Of a stretch of DNA of 64,000 nucleotides, positions 45,634-53,054 are shown piece by piece. The position numbers were made by a program, and so were the translations under genes. The stretch spans positions 2,728,001 through 2,792,000 of the forward strand of contig NZ_OZ201293.1 in assembly GCF_964332355.1 (NCBI RefSeq). The letters run 5' to 3'. Position 1 is the stretch's first letter, and the number at the start of each line of letters is the position of its first letter. A model generated the notes under the pieces. That model worked only from the letters and a program-made list of their open reading frames with translations, was not told where the DNA came from and ran no database searches. Origin of the DNA: Imbroritus primus. GTDB lineage: Bacteria; Pseudomonadota; Gammaproteobacteria; Burkholderiales; Burkholderiaceae.

Positions 45634-47983
45634 AGAATGTCGCCCCAGCGCCATGCGCGCTGTGGACGCCGACATCGCCGTTGTGCCGCTGCACCACTGT
45701 CCGCACAAACACCAGCCCGAGCCCGATCCCTTCCGGCTGGACCTGGCCCGGAACCTGGATGCGCTGGAACGGCTGAAACAGGCGCAACTGGTCTTCGGGC
45801 GAAATGCCCCGCCCCTGGTCGATGACCTCGATCACATAGACGTGGTCCTCCGCGCGCAGGCGCAAGGTCACCGTACCCTTGGCCGGGCTGAACTTGATGG
45901 CATTGCCGGTCAGGTTGATGACCGCACGCACCAGCAGGGAACGGTCGCCCACCACCGACGCTTCACTCACCTGCAGGTCGGTCAGCAAGGTCACGCCATG
46001 CGCATTGGCCAGGACCCACATTTCATCGGAGGCATCCATGACAATCTCGACCAGGTCGAGCGGCTCCTGCCGGATGACGCTTGATTCCGCCTTGGCAAGC
46101 TGGATGAATTCGTCCGCCAACCCCAGCGTGCGGCGCGCATAGTTACTCACGCGCTGCGCCAGTTCGTTTTCGCTGACTGCCGTATTGCGGTCTTTCTGCA
46201 GTTCGAGCAAGGCGAGGATCGATGCCTGGGGAGAACGGATATCATGCGACAGGAAACGCATCATTTCCTCGCGCTTGCGCTCGGCCTGGCGAATCGAGTT
46301 GATGTCCACCCAGATGACGATATAGCCGGCCGTCGTGCCCATCGAGGTGCGCAATGGCCCGCCGCGCATTAGCATGGCTCGGCCGCTCCGGTCGGTCAGC
46401 TCGATGCCATCGACGCTACGCTCGCTCAGTGGCGCGGTCTCGCCAGCGATCAGTTGCTCGACATACCGCTGGCCGGCATCGGAGTCGGGGAACAGTTCCG
46501 CCACGATGTCGCGCAGTGCTGCGCCTCCGTCCTCCAGCCCGTCGCGCCCCACGCCCGGAACATCGAGGTGGCCGATCAGGGCGACCGCTTGCCGGTTCGC
46601 CAGCGTCACGCGCCCCCCCAGGTTACAGACCACAGTGGCATCCGGCACGCTATCGATGCCATCCGCCAGGAACTGCCGCAAATTGCGTACGCGCGATGTG
46701 ACGCGGTGCATGTCCATGACACGCTGGTCGAGCGTATCGCTCATGCGATGCGTGCTGATCGCCTCATGAAACAGCACAGGCTCCTGATCAAGCCGGCTGA
46801 ACTCATCCGCCAGATAGCGCAGCGCTGCCTCCTGCCGGCGCCAGCTCCATATCGGATACACCAGTGCGATCCCGATGAGTGCAGCCATCGGCGCAAACCA
46901 GACATGGGCGCGATCCAGCAGCACCAGGCAGAGCAGCAGCACGCTGACGAGAATCACACCGGTCGCCAGCAAGGCCCAGCGGGGCGGCAGCAGGAGCACG
47001 GCGCCGAGCGTCACCAGCACCGCGACCACCGACAACAGCATGCTCCACTGGCGTGACAGCGGTGCGATCTCCGAGCCGTCCATCAGGCTTTGCATGACGG
47101 TGGCGATGATCTCCACCCCGCTCATGCCCTGCCCGGATCCCGAGACGGCTGTCGGAAAGCTGTCGTTCAGGCCGGTCGCCGTCGCACCGATCAGTACATA
47201 CTTGCCGGCGAACATGCTCTCCGGGACACTGCCACGCAGGACATCCACGTACGAGACCGTCTCGAAACTGCCCGGTGGACCGACGAACGGGATATACATC
47301 CACTTGTCACGCGTCCAGTTGGGCCCGAACATGGCGGATACCGGGCGCGCACGCTGTCGCCCGACATTAGGGAGCGCGCTGGGAAAACGCGGATCGTCTG
47401 CCACCATCTCGACGGCAAAATGGTCAAGTGGGTTGCGCCGGTCGCCCTCGACCAGGAAGACGCTGCGCGCAATCCCGTCGGAGTCGATTTCCAGGTTGAT
47501 GTGTCCGTGCCGCGCCGCGAAGATCGACAGGGGACGTCGTACCTCCGCGCGATTGCTGCCGATCGATTCGATGGTCGCCGGCAGGACCACATGTGGGCAG
47601 CGCCGCATGGCATTGGCCAGGGCCACGTCATCGTGCGGATAGCGCTCGTCGGGTTCGGAGAGGATCAGCGCCAGACCGAGGGCGCGGGGCTGCATGTCCG
47701 GGGTGGCACAGATGTGCGTCAGCAGCGAGGCATGCAGGGCGCGCCGCCACGGCCAGCGGCCGAGGGCCTGGATGCTGGCATCGTCGATCGCCACGATCAC
47801 GATTTCCGGGGAGGGCGTGCGATGCAGGCGGGCAATACTGTGATCGTAGAGCGCCTGGTCAGGGCGTCCCAGGCCGCTGAACGATGCGGCATATGCTGTG
47901 AGGATGACGATGATCGGCGCGAAAATCAGCCACTCGACGATCGTGCGCCGGGTAAAGCTGGCCGTAGTGTCGGCGCTCTTCAT
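45593..47983 (-). CDS. CHASE2-domain sensor histidine kinase
   Basis: A 796-residue inner-membrane sensor. One N-terminal helix, then a periplasmic CHASE2 domain (about 40-300, with RLHRTPSPEIVIVAIDDASI). Three further helices lie at about 310-385, then a cytoplasmic PAS-like segment (VPDATVVCNLGGRVTLANRQ), a HisKA box MRFLSHDIRSP with H580, and an HATPase domain with INLTGNAIKF, DQGRGI and GIGLGLVFV. No response regulator is adjacent. Its 3' end overlaps opgH, a convergent pairing that may couple glucan synthesis and signalling (inference). Confidence 0.9.
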   Translation of the reverse strand: MKSADTTASFTRRTIVEWLIFAPIIVILTAYAASFSGLGRPDQALYDHSIARLHRTPSPEIVIVAIDDASIQALGRWPWRRALHASLLTHICATPDMQPRALGLALILSEPDERYPHDDVALANAMRRCPHVVLPATIESIGSNRAEVRRPLSIFAARHGHINLEIDSDGIARSVFLVEGDRRNPLDHFAVEMVADDPRFPSALPNVGRQRARPVSAMFGPNWTRDKWMYIPFVGPPGSFETVSYVDVLRGSVPESMFAGKYVLIGATATGLNDSFPTAVSGSGQGMSGVEIIATVMQSLMDGSEIAPLSRQWSMLLSVVAVLVTLGAVLLLPPRWALLATGVILVSVLLLCLVLLDRAHVWFAPMAALIGIALVYPIWSWRRQEAALRYLADEFSRLDQEPVLFHEAISTHRMSDTLDQRVMDMHRVTSRVRNLRQFLADGIDSVPDATVVCNLGGRVTLANRQAVALIGHLDVPGVGRDGLEDGGAALRDIVAELFPDSDAGQRYVEQLIAGETAPLSERSVDGIELTDRSGRAMLMRGGPLRTSMGTTAGYIVIWVDINSIRQAERKREEMMRFLSHDIRSPQASILALLELQKDRNTAVSENELAQRVSNYARRTLGLADEFIQLAKAESSVIRQEPLDLVEIVMDASDEMWVLANAHGVTLLTDLQVSEASVVGDRSLLVRAVINLTGNAIKFSPAKGTVTLRLRAEDHVYVIEVIDQGRGISPEDQLRLFQPFQRIQVPGQVQPEGIGLGLVFVRTVVQRHNGDVGVHSAHGAGATFFIRLPAQLTEMAA

Positions 47984-48351
47984 CGCATGGATCCTCGCTT
48001 GGGTCCGGGCCTGGGTTCACCGCCGTCGCGGTGCGCGGCCCACTCCGGCACGCCGCCGGCAAGACAGTCAGACTCAGCGGGTGATGCAATGAATTTAGCA
48101 AACTCCCGTCAACCGGTCGAGCATCCGCCACGATTTAGGGCGCAGACAAGAAAATTCTTAAAATCCATGTGCTCGCATGGCATGCGCGGTCAGTCTCCGG
48201 TGCACCATGCCAGCAAGCATGTCCGGTATCTCGGGGAGGGTTGGCAAACAGGAAGGGCGCGGCGGAAGCCGCCGTCTCAGCGCGAAATCTGGCCGCAGGA
48301 AAAAAGCGGAAGGGGGCCGGCGGCGACGGACGCGCCACCGGGCAAGTAGCG
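47984..48351. other. Intergenic region, no gene seen
   Basis: 368 bp upstream of the CHASE2 kinase. The nearest genes are the kinase and, to the right, the 3' end of the DUF442 gene. No supported ORF or terminator was found. An AT-rich patch around 48150-48165 (AAGAAAATTCTTAAAATCC) may be part of the kinase promoter. Confidence 0.45.
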
Positions 48352-48693
48352 TTACTTGACGCCGGAGATCTGGTACAGCGAAGTCGAACGCGCGCCGCTG
48401 CGGCAATAGGCCAGCACCGGCGCCGGCATGTCCTGCAGCAGCTTGGCGAAGGCCGCGCCGTCAGCCGGCGTAATCATGCCTGGCACCACCGGCAGGTAGG
48501 CAAACGACAGGCCATGGGCCTGCGCGGCTTCCGCCACTGCAGCGCTGGCCGGCTGGTCAGGACCACCCTCGCCATCGGGACGGTTGCAGACAATCGAACG
48601 GAACCCGGCGGCGGCGATCGCAGCCACATCCGCGGCGTCGATCTGGCCGGCGGTTGCGAACTGCGGCGTATGTTGCGTGACGGTGAGCGTCAT
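48352..48693 (-). CDS. TIGR01244/DUF442-family sulfurtransferase-like phosphatase
   Basis: A 113-residue single-domain protein of the phosphatase/rhodanese-like DUF442 family. The conserved N-terminus is QFATAGQIDAADVAAIAAAG, then FRSIVCNRPDGE, and the active-site loop AYCRSGARS with nucleophile C97. In bigR operons this domain is often fused to the metallo-beta-lactamase Blh; here it is a separate gene at the end of the repressor-transporter operon. AAGGA lies about 10 bases upstream of the ATG. It probably handles sulfane sulfur or thiols (inference from context). Confidence 0.85.
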   Translation of the reverse strand: MTLTVTQHTPQFATAGQIDAADVAAIAAAGFRSIVCNRPDGEGGPDQPASAAVAEAAQAHGLSFAYLPVVPGMITPADGAAFAKLLQDMPAPVLAYCRSGARSTSLYQISGVK

Positions 48694-48719
48694 GATGAAA
48701 CATCCTTCATTCAGAGAGA

Positions 48720-49133
48720 TCACTGACTAAAACGACTGAAACGGTAGACCGCCATGCCAGCAAGCATGGCGGCCATGAATATCCAGGCCTTGGCATAACC
48801 TGCTGCCGCACCGACGATGGCCGGGCCGGGACAGAATCCCGCCACGCCCCAACCCATGCCGAACAGCACGGCGCCAATGACCAGCCGGCGATCGATTTGG
48901 GTGGCTTCCGGGAGGCGGATCGGCCCGCCCAGCACCGTCCGGCCCCGGCGCCGCGCCAGCGCGAAAGCAATCGAACCAACCGCGACCGCGCCCCCCATGA
49001 CCAGCGCCAGAGAGGGATCCCAGCGCCCGGCCAGATCAAGAAATCCCAGGACCTTGGCCGGATTGCTCATGCCGGACAGGATCAGCCCCAGCCCGAACAG
49101 CAGCCCAGCGGAAAATGCACCGACCGTTATCAT
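48720..49133 (-). CDS. YeeE/YedE-family membrane protein (DUF6691 half)
   Basis: A 137-residue integral membrane protein with about four helices and the GFCPGPAIVGAAAGYAKA motif that carries the conserved Cys of YeeE/YedE thiosulfate or sulfide transport proteins. An N-terminal glycine-rich helix (VGAFSAGLLFGLGLILSGM) matches the half-protein type. Its ATG overlaps the stop of the other half by four bases (ATGA), so the two subunits are made together and likely form one transporter. Confidence 0.9.
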   Translation of the reverse strand: MITVGAFSAGLLFGLGLILSGMSNPAKVLGFLDLAGRWDPSLALVMGGAVAVGSIAFALARRRGRTVLGGPIRLPEATQIDRRLVIGAVLFGMGWGVAGFCPGPAIVGAAAGYAKAWIFMAAMLAGMAVYRFSRFSQ

Positions 49134-49570
49134 ACTGCGCCTCCCAGAACATGGCGTACCACATATACGGTAACGAAGCCTGCCGCCATGAACAGCAGGG
49201 TCGCCGCCAGGGAACGCGGCGAAGCTCGCGACACGCCGCACACGCCGTGCCCGCTGGTGCACCCGGAGCCGAGCTGCGTGCCGTACCCGACCAGCAGCCC
49301 GGCCACAATCAGCTGCAGCGGACCTGCCTCGATCACGGCTACCGGCATCGCGGCAAACAGCCGCCACGCAAACGGCGCGGCCACCAGGCCGAGCAGGAAT
49401 GCGACACGCCAGCGCCGGTCCCCCGCCGGCGCGCGCAACAGGCCCCCGAGAATGCCGCTGATGCCGGCGATCCGGCCATTGACCAGCAGGAACAGCGCTG
49501 CGGCGAGGCCGATAAGGAGCCCGCCCGCGAGGGCTGTCCAGGGCGTGAAATTTAGCCAGTCCAGTGTCAT
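49130..49570 (-). CDS. YeeE/YedE-family membrane protein (second half)
   Basis: A 146-residue integral membrane protein. The N-terminal PWTALAGGLLIGLAAALFLL helix, the IAGISGILGGLL turn and GYGTQLGSGCTSGHGVCGVS are the signature, with two cysteines in the channel motif. It lies directly after the ArsR repressor (overlap of four bases) and before the other half. It is a probable sulfur-species importer or exporter regulated by the repressor. Confidence 0.9.
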   Translation of the reverse strand: MTLDWLNFTPWTALAGGLLIGLAAALFLLVNGRIAGISGILGGLLRAPAGDRRWRVAFLLGLVAAPFAWRLFAAMPVAVIEAGPLQLIVAGLLVGYGTQLGSGCTSGHGVCGVSRASPRSLAATLLFMAAGFVTVYVVRHVLGGAV

Positions 49571-49896
49571 GCTGCCTCCCCGGGTTCGCAATAGAGACGG
49601 TGCAACGTATTCATCACTTCGATCGCTTCGGTGCCCGCCAGCCGGTAATAGATATATTTACCCTCGCGCCGGGTGGCCACCAGGCCTTCGTCGCGCAACA
49701 CCGCCAGTTGCTGCGAGAGGGTTGGCTGGCGGATGTCGAGACATTCCTCGAGCCCGCCGACATTCGCTTCGCCCTGGGCCAACTGGCACAGGATCACCAA
49801 CCGGTCTTCATTGGCCAGGGCCTTGAGCAGGCCGCAGGCCTGCCCCGCGGCATGGCGCAACAGGCTGACATCCGGGGACTGTACGGTTTCGTTCAT
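49567..49896 (-). CDS. bigR: ArsR-family sulfide/persulfide-responsive repressor, BigR/SqrR type
   Basis: A 109-residue winged-helix repressor: helices 2-4 include LLKALANEDRLVILCQLAQG, and the recognition helix is in IRQPTLSQQLAVLRDEGLV. Two cysteines, C37 and C103, are 66 residues apart, the same spacing as the redox pair of Xylella BigR (C42 and C108) as I recall it. That pair forms a disulfide or polysulfide on sulfide exposure and releases DNA. Metal-site residues of classic ArsR are absent. AGGAG precedes the ATG. It heads an operon with two YeeE/YedE halves and the DUF442 gene. Confidence 0.88.
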   Translation of the reverse strand: MNETVQSPDVSLLRHAAGQACGLLKALANEDRLVILCQLAQGEANVGGLEECLDIRQPTLSQQLAVLRDEGLVATRREGKYIYYRLAGTEAIEVMNTLHRLYCEPGEAA

Positions 49897-49920
49897 GCAG
49901 ATATGCTCCTGAGAGACTTC

Positions 49921-49960
49921 ATTATATTGACAAACAATATATAAATCAATAATATGATTT
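49921..49960. promoter_or_regulatory. Overlapping divergent promoters with two operator palindromes
   Basis: Plus: TTGACA (49927-49932), 17 bp, TAATAT (49950-49955) for the hydrolase. Minus: TTGATT (49949-49944), 17 bp, TATAAT (49926-49921) for bigR. Both share 40 bp. Palindrome 1 is TATATTG-ACAAA-CAATATA (49923-49941); palindrome 2 is AAATCA-N6-TGATTT (49943-49960). Each covers promoter boxes of both directions, so bound repressor would shut both transcripts. Confidence 0.75.
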
Positions 49961-49984
49961 CATTGGGCCATGAGGAGACCTGCC

Positions 49985-50863
49985 GTGCCAGCCAATGTGG
50001 AAGCCTTTTTCGATCCTGTGACCGCCACCGTCACCTATGTCGTGTACGAAGCTCCCGGATCGCGCTGCGCGATCATCGACTCGGTGCTCGACTACGATCC
50101 CAAGGCCGGACGCACATCTACCACGTCGGCAGATCGCGTCATCGCGTTCGTACGCGCGCAGCGGCTGACGGTCGACTGGCTGCTGGAAACCCACGCGCAT
50201 GCCGACCATCTCTCGGCGGCACCCTATCTGCGCCAGCAACTCGGCGGGCGCATTGCCATTGGCGAGCAGATCCGCACGGTGCAACGCACCTTTCGACCGA
50301 TCTTCAACCTCGAACCGGAATTTCGCCTCGACGGCTCGCAGTTCGACTACCTGTTCGCGCCCGACGAGATTTTCCAGATTGGCAATTTGCGGGCGCAAGC
50401 CTGGCATGTACCGGGACACACGCCGGCCGACATGGCGTACCGCATCGAGGGCGATGGCGAGCACAGCGAGATCGTGTTCGTCGGCGACACGCTATTTATG
50501 CCCGATGTCGGTACAGCGCGCTGCGATTTTCCCGGAGGCGACGCACACCATCTCTATCAGTCCATCCAGCGCCTGCTCGGCCTGCCGCCCGACACGCGGC
50601 TGATGATGTGCCACGATTACCCGCCGCCCGGGCGCGAACCGGCCTGGGAAACGACTGTCGCCGCCCAGCGCGCGCGCAATATCCACGTGCATGACGGCAT
50701 CAGCGAAGCGGATTTCGTCGCCATGCGTGAGCAGCGCGATGCGACCCTGGCGATGCCCACGCTGATCCTGCCCGCGATCCAAATCAATATCCGGGCAGGC
50801 GACCTGCCGCCACCAGAAGCCAACGGCACGCGCTACCTGAAAATCCCGCTTGATCGCCTGTAA
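49985..50863 (+). CDS. Metallo-beta-lactamase-fold hydrolase, Blh/ETHE1-type persulfide dioxygenase
   Basis: A 292-residue MBL-fold protein. The metal motif is H70-A-H72-A-D74-H75, then WHVPGHTPADMAY and VGDTLFMPDVGTARCDFPGG, the ETHE1/Blh-like signature. DYPPPGREPAWETTVAAQR is the conserved C-terminal patch. It probably oxidises glutathione persulfide. The start is a GTG at 49985, seven bases after AGGAG; the ATG at 49970 lies upstream of that site and is less likely. It is divergent from bigR and controlled by the shared region. Confidence 0.88.
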   Translation: MPANVEAFFDPVTATVTYVVYEAPGSRCAIIDSVLDYDPKAGRTSTTSADRVIAFVRAQRLTVDWLLETHAHADHLSAAPYLRQQLGGRIAIGEQIRTVQRTFRPIFNLEPEFRLDGSQFDYLFAPDEIFQIGNLRAQAWHVPGHTPADMAYRIEGDGEHSEIVFVGDTLFMPDVGTARCDFPGGDAHHLYQSIQRLLGLPPDTRLMMCHDYPPPGREPAWETTVAAQRARNIHVHDGISEADFVAMREQRDATLAMPTLILPAIQINIRAGDLPPPEANGTRYLKIPLDRL

Positions 50864-50876
50864 TGGCACGGCAGGC

Positions 50877-50904
50877 GTGTGCCCGGGCCCAATCTCGGGC
50901 ACAC
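50877..50904 (+). terminator. 9-bp perfect hairpin after the MBL gene
   Basis: GTGTGCCCG (50877-50885) and CGGGCACAC (50896-50904) form a perfect stem with a 10-nt loop, 13 bp after the MBL stop. There is no T-tract, so termination is inferred. It lies 30 bp before the methyltransferase start. Confidence 0.5.
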
Positions 50905-50933
50905 TGCTGCCTTCCGCATTCCAGAACAGCCCA

Positions 50934-52064
50934 ATGAACGCACCTGCCGTCCTGCAGTGGACCGAAGACGACACGCCGCACAGCGCCCGCTGGCATTCCG
51001 AGGCAGCCGCGCCTCCGCCGCGCCGCGTCGTGGTCGCGGACGACCGCATGCCGGCGGACACGGCATACCGTCTCATGTGCGAGGGTACAGCCCTGCTGTG
51101 GCGTGGCGATTTTCACAACGCACGCCAGCTGCTGCAAGCCGTGGCGCGACGTGTCGACGAGCCGCGCCGCAAACCCAAGGCCCCACCTGCCACGCCACTC
51201 GACGCCTTCAACCGCTATCGCCTCACGCAGGCGCAGCGCGCCCGCACCCTCGGCATGCTGCTGATTCCCGTGGACGCCGGTCACGTCATTCCGCTACGGC
51301 GCGCGCCCGATGTGCGGCAGGCCTGCGAAGAAGCGCATGGCCCCGCCGACACGCCCTACGTGATGTCGCTGCGCGAACTGCAGGGCATCGTCGGCGCGCA
51401 CGAGTGGCGCAAGAAGGGCGTGTCCGTGGCCGCGCTGAATGCCACGATCCATCCGCACTACGGCGTGTTCTCGCCGGTACGTGGCGAATATCTCGAACTG
51501 GTCGCCGCCGCCCCGCTACCCGAGACCGATCTCGCCTTCGATATCGGCACGGGCACCGGCGTACTCGCGGCCATCTTGGCACGGCGCGGCATAACGCGTG
51601 TCGTTGCCACCGACCAGGATCCCCGTGCGCTGGCCTGCGCCGCCGAAAACATGGCGCGGCTCGGCCTGGCCGGTCAGGTCGAATTGCTGCAGGCCGACCT
51701 CTTCCCGGCCGGACGCGCGCCACTCGTCGTCTGCAACCCGCCCTGGCTGCCAGCGCGTCCCGCGACGCCGCTGGAACACGCCGTCTATGACCCGGACAGC
51801 CGCATGTTGCGCGGCTTCCTGCAGGGATTGCCCGCGCATCTCGACACCGGCGGCGAAGGCTGGCTGATCCTGTCCGACCTGGCCGAGCACCTCGGCCTGC
51901 GCGCCCCGGACATGGTGCGCGAGACCATCGCAGCCGCCGGCCTGCGCGTGATCGAGCGCCATGACACGCGCCCAACCCATCCCAAGGCCACCGCTGCGAC
52001 GGATCCGCTGCATGCCGCGCGACGCCAGGAGATCACTTCGCTATGGCGGCTGACCCACGCGTGA
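50934..52064 (+). CDS. Class I SAM-dependent methyltransferase with NPPW motif
   Basis: A 376-residue protein. The N-terminal 180 residues include an Ala/Arg-rich region and PHYGVFSPVRGEYLELVAAA, which resembles the substrate part of HemK-like enzymes. SAM motif I is LAFDIGTGTGVLAAILARRG, an acidic DQDP follows, and the catalytic NPPWLPARP is at about residue 265. This points to an N-methyltransferase acting on an amide or an adenine/guanine, but the target is unknown. The ATG at 50934 is the best start; an upstream in-frame extension to 50850 crosses the hairpin. Confidence 0.85.
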   Translation: MNAPAVLQWTEDDTPHSARWHSEAAAPPPRRVVVADDRMPADTAYRLMCEGTALLWRGDFHNARQLLQAVARRVDEPRRKPKAPPATPLDAFNRYRLTQAQRARTLGMLLIPVDAGHVIPLRRAPDVRQACEEAHGPADTPYVMSLRELQGIVGAHEWRKKGVSVAALNATIHPHYGVFSPVRGEYLELVAAAPLPETDLAFDIGTGTGVLAAILARRGITRVVATDQDPRALACAAENMARLGLAGQVELLQADLFPAGRAPLVVCNPPWLPARPATPLEHAVYDPDSRMLRGFLQGLPAHLDTGGEGWLILSDLAEHLGLRAPDMVRETIAAAGLRVIERHDTRPTHPKATAATDPLHAARRQEITSLWRLTHA

Positions 52065-52517
52065 TGCCCACATGAGGCCCAGGTGAAGCCCGCGCCGCTC
52101 GAGGTTGACGGATTTCCTGTAGCGGCTATACTGGGCCATCGACTTTGACAGCATCCATCAGCACGCCGTGACTTTGCCACTTAACGCCTCGCCTGCGCTG
52201 CGCTCCTTCGGGAACGCGGGTCGCGCTCGCGTTGCGTTTGCCGGCATGCTGACCTTTTCGCGTCAATTCGCGCGTACGCCGCAGATCATTGCGGGCAACG
52301 CGGAACGCGCCTGCTGCAAAGACCTCGCCTGCCTCTCCTAAGCTCGGCGAAGGTCTACCGGCCACACCGCGGGATCTCCCACGGCCGCCCCTTCCCGAGC
52401 ACCTCACTCCCCGATACCTGACCCACTGATTACGCAGCGCGTGCTGAGGCACGGACGCCCGGCGTAATCCATTTTGCTTGTGCCGCAAGGATGCGGCCAT
52501 AGCGGAGGAAACTCGCC
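52065..52517. other. Long upstream region of rnk
   Basis: About 450 bp. It carries a good promoter (52105-52132) and so predicts a leader of nearly 380 nt for rnk. I see no convincing leader ORF or known riboswitch. A 57-codon GTG ORF at 52168-52341 has no ribosome-binding site. Confidence 0.5.
52105..52132 (+). promoter_or_regulatory. Promoter upstream of rnk
   Basis: TTGACG (52105-52110), 16-bp spacer and TATACT (52127-52132). It is the only good match in the 450-bp gap and implies a long untranslated leader. Confidence 0.55.
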
Positions 52518-52925
52518 ATGAACCAACGAATCCTGTCCTACCAGGACGCCCTGCTCCTGAGCAAGCTGTCGGAACACCTGCTGCGCGTTGCCGGTCCCGA
52601 GACGTATGCTGCCGAACAACTGGTGGAGATCCTGTCCACCGCCACCATCCTGCCCGACGGCGAAATCCGCGAGGATCGCGTCGGGATCGGCAGCCTGGTG
52701 GTCTATCACGAGGCCGGCCAGCGCGAGCGCGACACCGCCACCATCGTCCCGCCGGAAGACGGCAACCCCTCGCTGGGCCGCATCTCGGTGCTGACACCCA
52801 TGGCACTGGCCCTGATCGGCCGCAAGGTGGGCACGACCGTGGAAGTGCCGCTGCCGCTGCAGCGCACCAAACAGTTCACCATTGCAGAGATCCAGTGCGC
52901 CACGGAACTGAGGAGGCTGGAGTAA
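52518..52925 (+). CDS. rnk: Rnk/GreA-GreB C-terminal-domain protein
   Basis: A 135-residue protein related to Rnk, a regulator of nucleoside diphosphate kinase that has a GreA-like FKBP C-terminal domain. The N-terminal helical arm is short; RVGIGSLVVYHEAGQRERDT, then TIVPPEDGNPSLGRISVLTP and MALALIGRKVGTTVEVPLPL are the C-terminal domain strands. It may bind RNA polymerase. GGAGG lies about 10 bases upstream of the ATG. The stop overlaps a 24-codon membrane ORF (TAATG). Confidence 0.9.
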   Translation: MNQRILSYQDALLLSKLSEHLLRVAGPETYAAEQLVEILSTATILPDGEIREDRVGIGSLVVYHEAGQRERDTATIVPPEDGNPSLGRISVLTPMALALIGRKVGTTVEVPLPLQRTKQFTIAEIQCATELRRLE

Positions 52926-52999
52926 TGCGGGCGGCATATTACAAAGCCCTGCTAGCCATAATAGCCACTGCGGCCGTATACTACGCGCTCGATTTTTGA
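52925..52999 (+). CDS. 24-residue membrane peptide coupled to rnk
   Basis: The ATG shares one base with the rnk TAA (TAATG), and GGAGG lies eight bases before it. The 24-residue product starts MRAAYYK, has a single hydrophobic helix (ALLAIIATAAVYYAL) and ends DF. The size, charge pattern (positive N-terminus) and coupled start fit the class of bacterial small transmembrane proteins. I do not recognise a family. Confidence 0.55.
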   Translation: MRAAYYKALLAIIATAAVYYALDF

Positions 53000-53054
53000 A
53001 TTGAGGGACCGCGCGTGCTCGCTCGGTCCCTCGCCCAACCGAGCCCCCACGTTA

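Noticed and set aside
52168..52341. A 57-codon GTG ORF in the rnk leader
   Set aside because: No ribosome-binding site, no recognisable composition and no support from position beyond being open.
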